This document shows positions 63,282-64,000 of a stretch of 64,000 bases of DNA, one piece after another; the stretch's first letter is position 1; each line of letters begins with the position of its first letter. The translations under genes were made by a program, and so were the position numbers. This DNA is from Aphis gossypii. Its lineage: Eukaryota; Arthropoda; Insecta; Hemiptera; Aphididae. The stretch covers positions 75,927,260 through 75,991,259 of the forward strand of contig NC_065530.1 in assembly GCF_020184175.1 (NCBI RefSeq). Reading direction: 5' to 3'. A model generated the notes under the pieces. The model saw only the letters and a program-made list of their open reading frames with translations. It had not been told where the DNA came from and made no database searches.

Positions 63282-64000
63282 AATAATTGTCAGTCTTATT
63301 ATTACAAATTTACACAGCTAAAACTATATTTCTGTATGTTATATATTTTAGAACTGAAAACGTATACATTATCTCAAAAACCATTATACTTCATTCATTG
63401 TTTTATACATATAATACACTATATACAATATACATTATACATGCATAATAAGAGTAATGTATGGACGGTATCAAATAAAACATTTATGTTTAGATATTGT
63501 GTTGAAAAATTCTTATTTGTTTATAAATCAAAGTGTATTTTTCTTCTCCAAATTATTTTTATAAACATATATTAAACACTCTTCTTAGAACAGTTTTTAT
63601 TATTTTATACAATTCAAAATAAATGTTCGTGAAAATTCATATTTTACATTTTAGATTTTTTATGTTAATACCTGGATATGGTTTTTGTCATCCAAGATAA
63701 ACATTAGAGATAACTTAAACAATATTTATCAAGATATCAACAAAATATAAGATATATATATATCAATATAAGTTGGTTAGTTAATACTTATATATAATCA
63801 GTAATCACAACACTCAACTATTAATCAAGACGTAAAAAATAAGCATTAACATTTTTAATTTTTTTAATCTAAATGAATATTTTCCGGTTTTCTTTTGAAC
63901 ACGAGTAAGTGATAGGAGTTATCATACAAAATGTAATGTTATGACAAATCTGTTATTTAATTTTGTCACAGATATTTCTAAGTTTAATTTATCCAGTAAG
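63282..64000. other. AT-rich non-coding end of window
   Basis: A 99-codon plus-strand frame at 63276-63575 is composed mainly of Tyr/Ile/Phe/Lys/Leu codons typical of random AT-rich DNA and begins with a non-ATG start. It is not accepted. No other features were seen. Confidence 0.45.

Noticed and set aside
63276..63575. 99-codon plus-strand frame
   Set aside because: AT-driven amino-acid composition (Tyr, Ile, Phe, Leu), non-ATG start, no splice context.
1..64000. CRISPR arrays, bacterial operons, rRNA
   Set aside because: No regularly spaced direct repeats, no ribosome binding sites with contiguous ORFs, and no conserved rRNA segments were seen; the sequence is eukaryotic in character.

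Overview
The window looks like a piece of an aphid (Hemiptera: Aphididae) nuclear genome, or of a close relative. It is extremely AT-rich, with many poly-A/T tracts, many short TAGGTACCTACC-type strings and GT-AG splice signals. There are no operons, ribosome binding sites or long bacterial-type ORFs. The assignment rests on composition and on the remnants of insect-type transposons, not on a recognised host protein. No gene in the window could be named with confidence, and most of the 64 kb is intron or intergenic DNA.

Layout. (1) 0-5.3 kb: a possible minus-strand gene start, with two small exons (5180-5232 and 2471-2597) whose splice phases match. (2) 7.4-8.9 kb: a decayed Tc1/mariner-superfamily transposase, a CpG-containing block, then a small element with terminal inverted repeats. 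(3) 15.1-16.0 kb: the strongest promoter-like region, a CpG-rich block with a trinucleotide run ending at a GTAAGT donor (15972). The best single exon in the window (28854-28923, excellent acceptor and donor, ATG at 28903) lies 12.9 kb downstream on the same strand. I read these as non-coding exon 1 and the start-codon exon of one long-intron gene running left to right, with later exons mostly unseen. GC-richer pockets at 20.4-21.3 kb in the inferred intron could be alternative promoters or enhancers. (4) 30-45 kb: dispersed non-autonomous repeats. These are a 238-bp element with 15-bp inverted ends and a subterminal hairpin (plus a diverged copy at 44.7 kb), a pair of about 450-bp repeats 1.8 kb apart (34.0 and 35.8 kb), and a third family in three copies (0.4, 11.5 and 36.5 kb). 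GC-richer islands of unknown nature lie at 39.0 and 39.7-40.0 kb. (5) 49.9-64 kb: scattered coding-like islands (49.9, 50.6, 51.2, 56.3, 57.2-57.8, 59.3, 60.3, 61.4 and 63.1 kb). They are either exons of unrecognised genes or decayed element fragments. The 60.3 and 61.4 kb islands are both plus-strand and encode hydrophobic, membrane-like segments.

I found no rRNA or tRNA gene, no CRISPR array and no convincing new biological system. The most useful leads are the long-intron gene, the phase-matched minus-strand exon pair, the hairpin-bearing small transposon family, and the membrane-like and GC-rich islands at 39.7, 49.9 and 60.3-61.7 kb.
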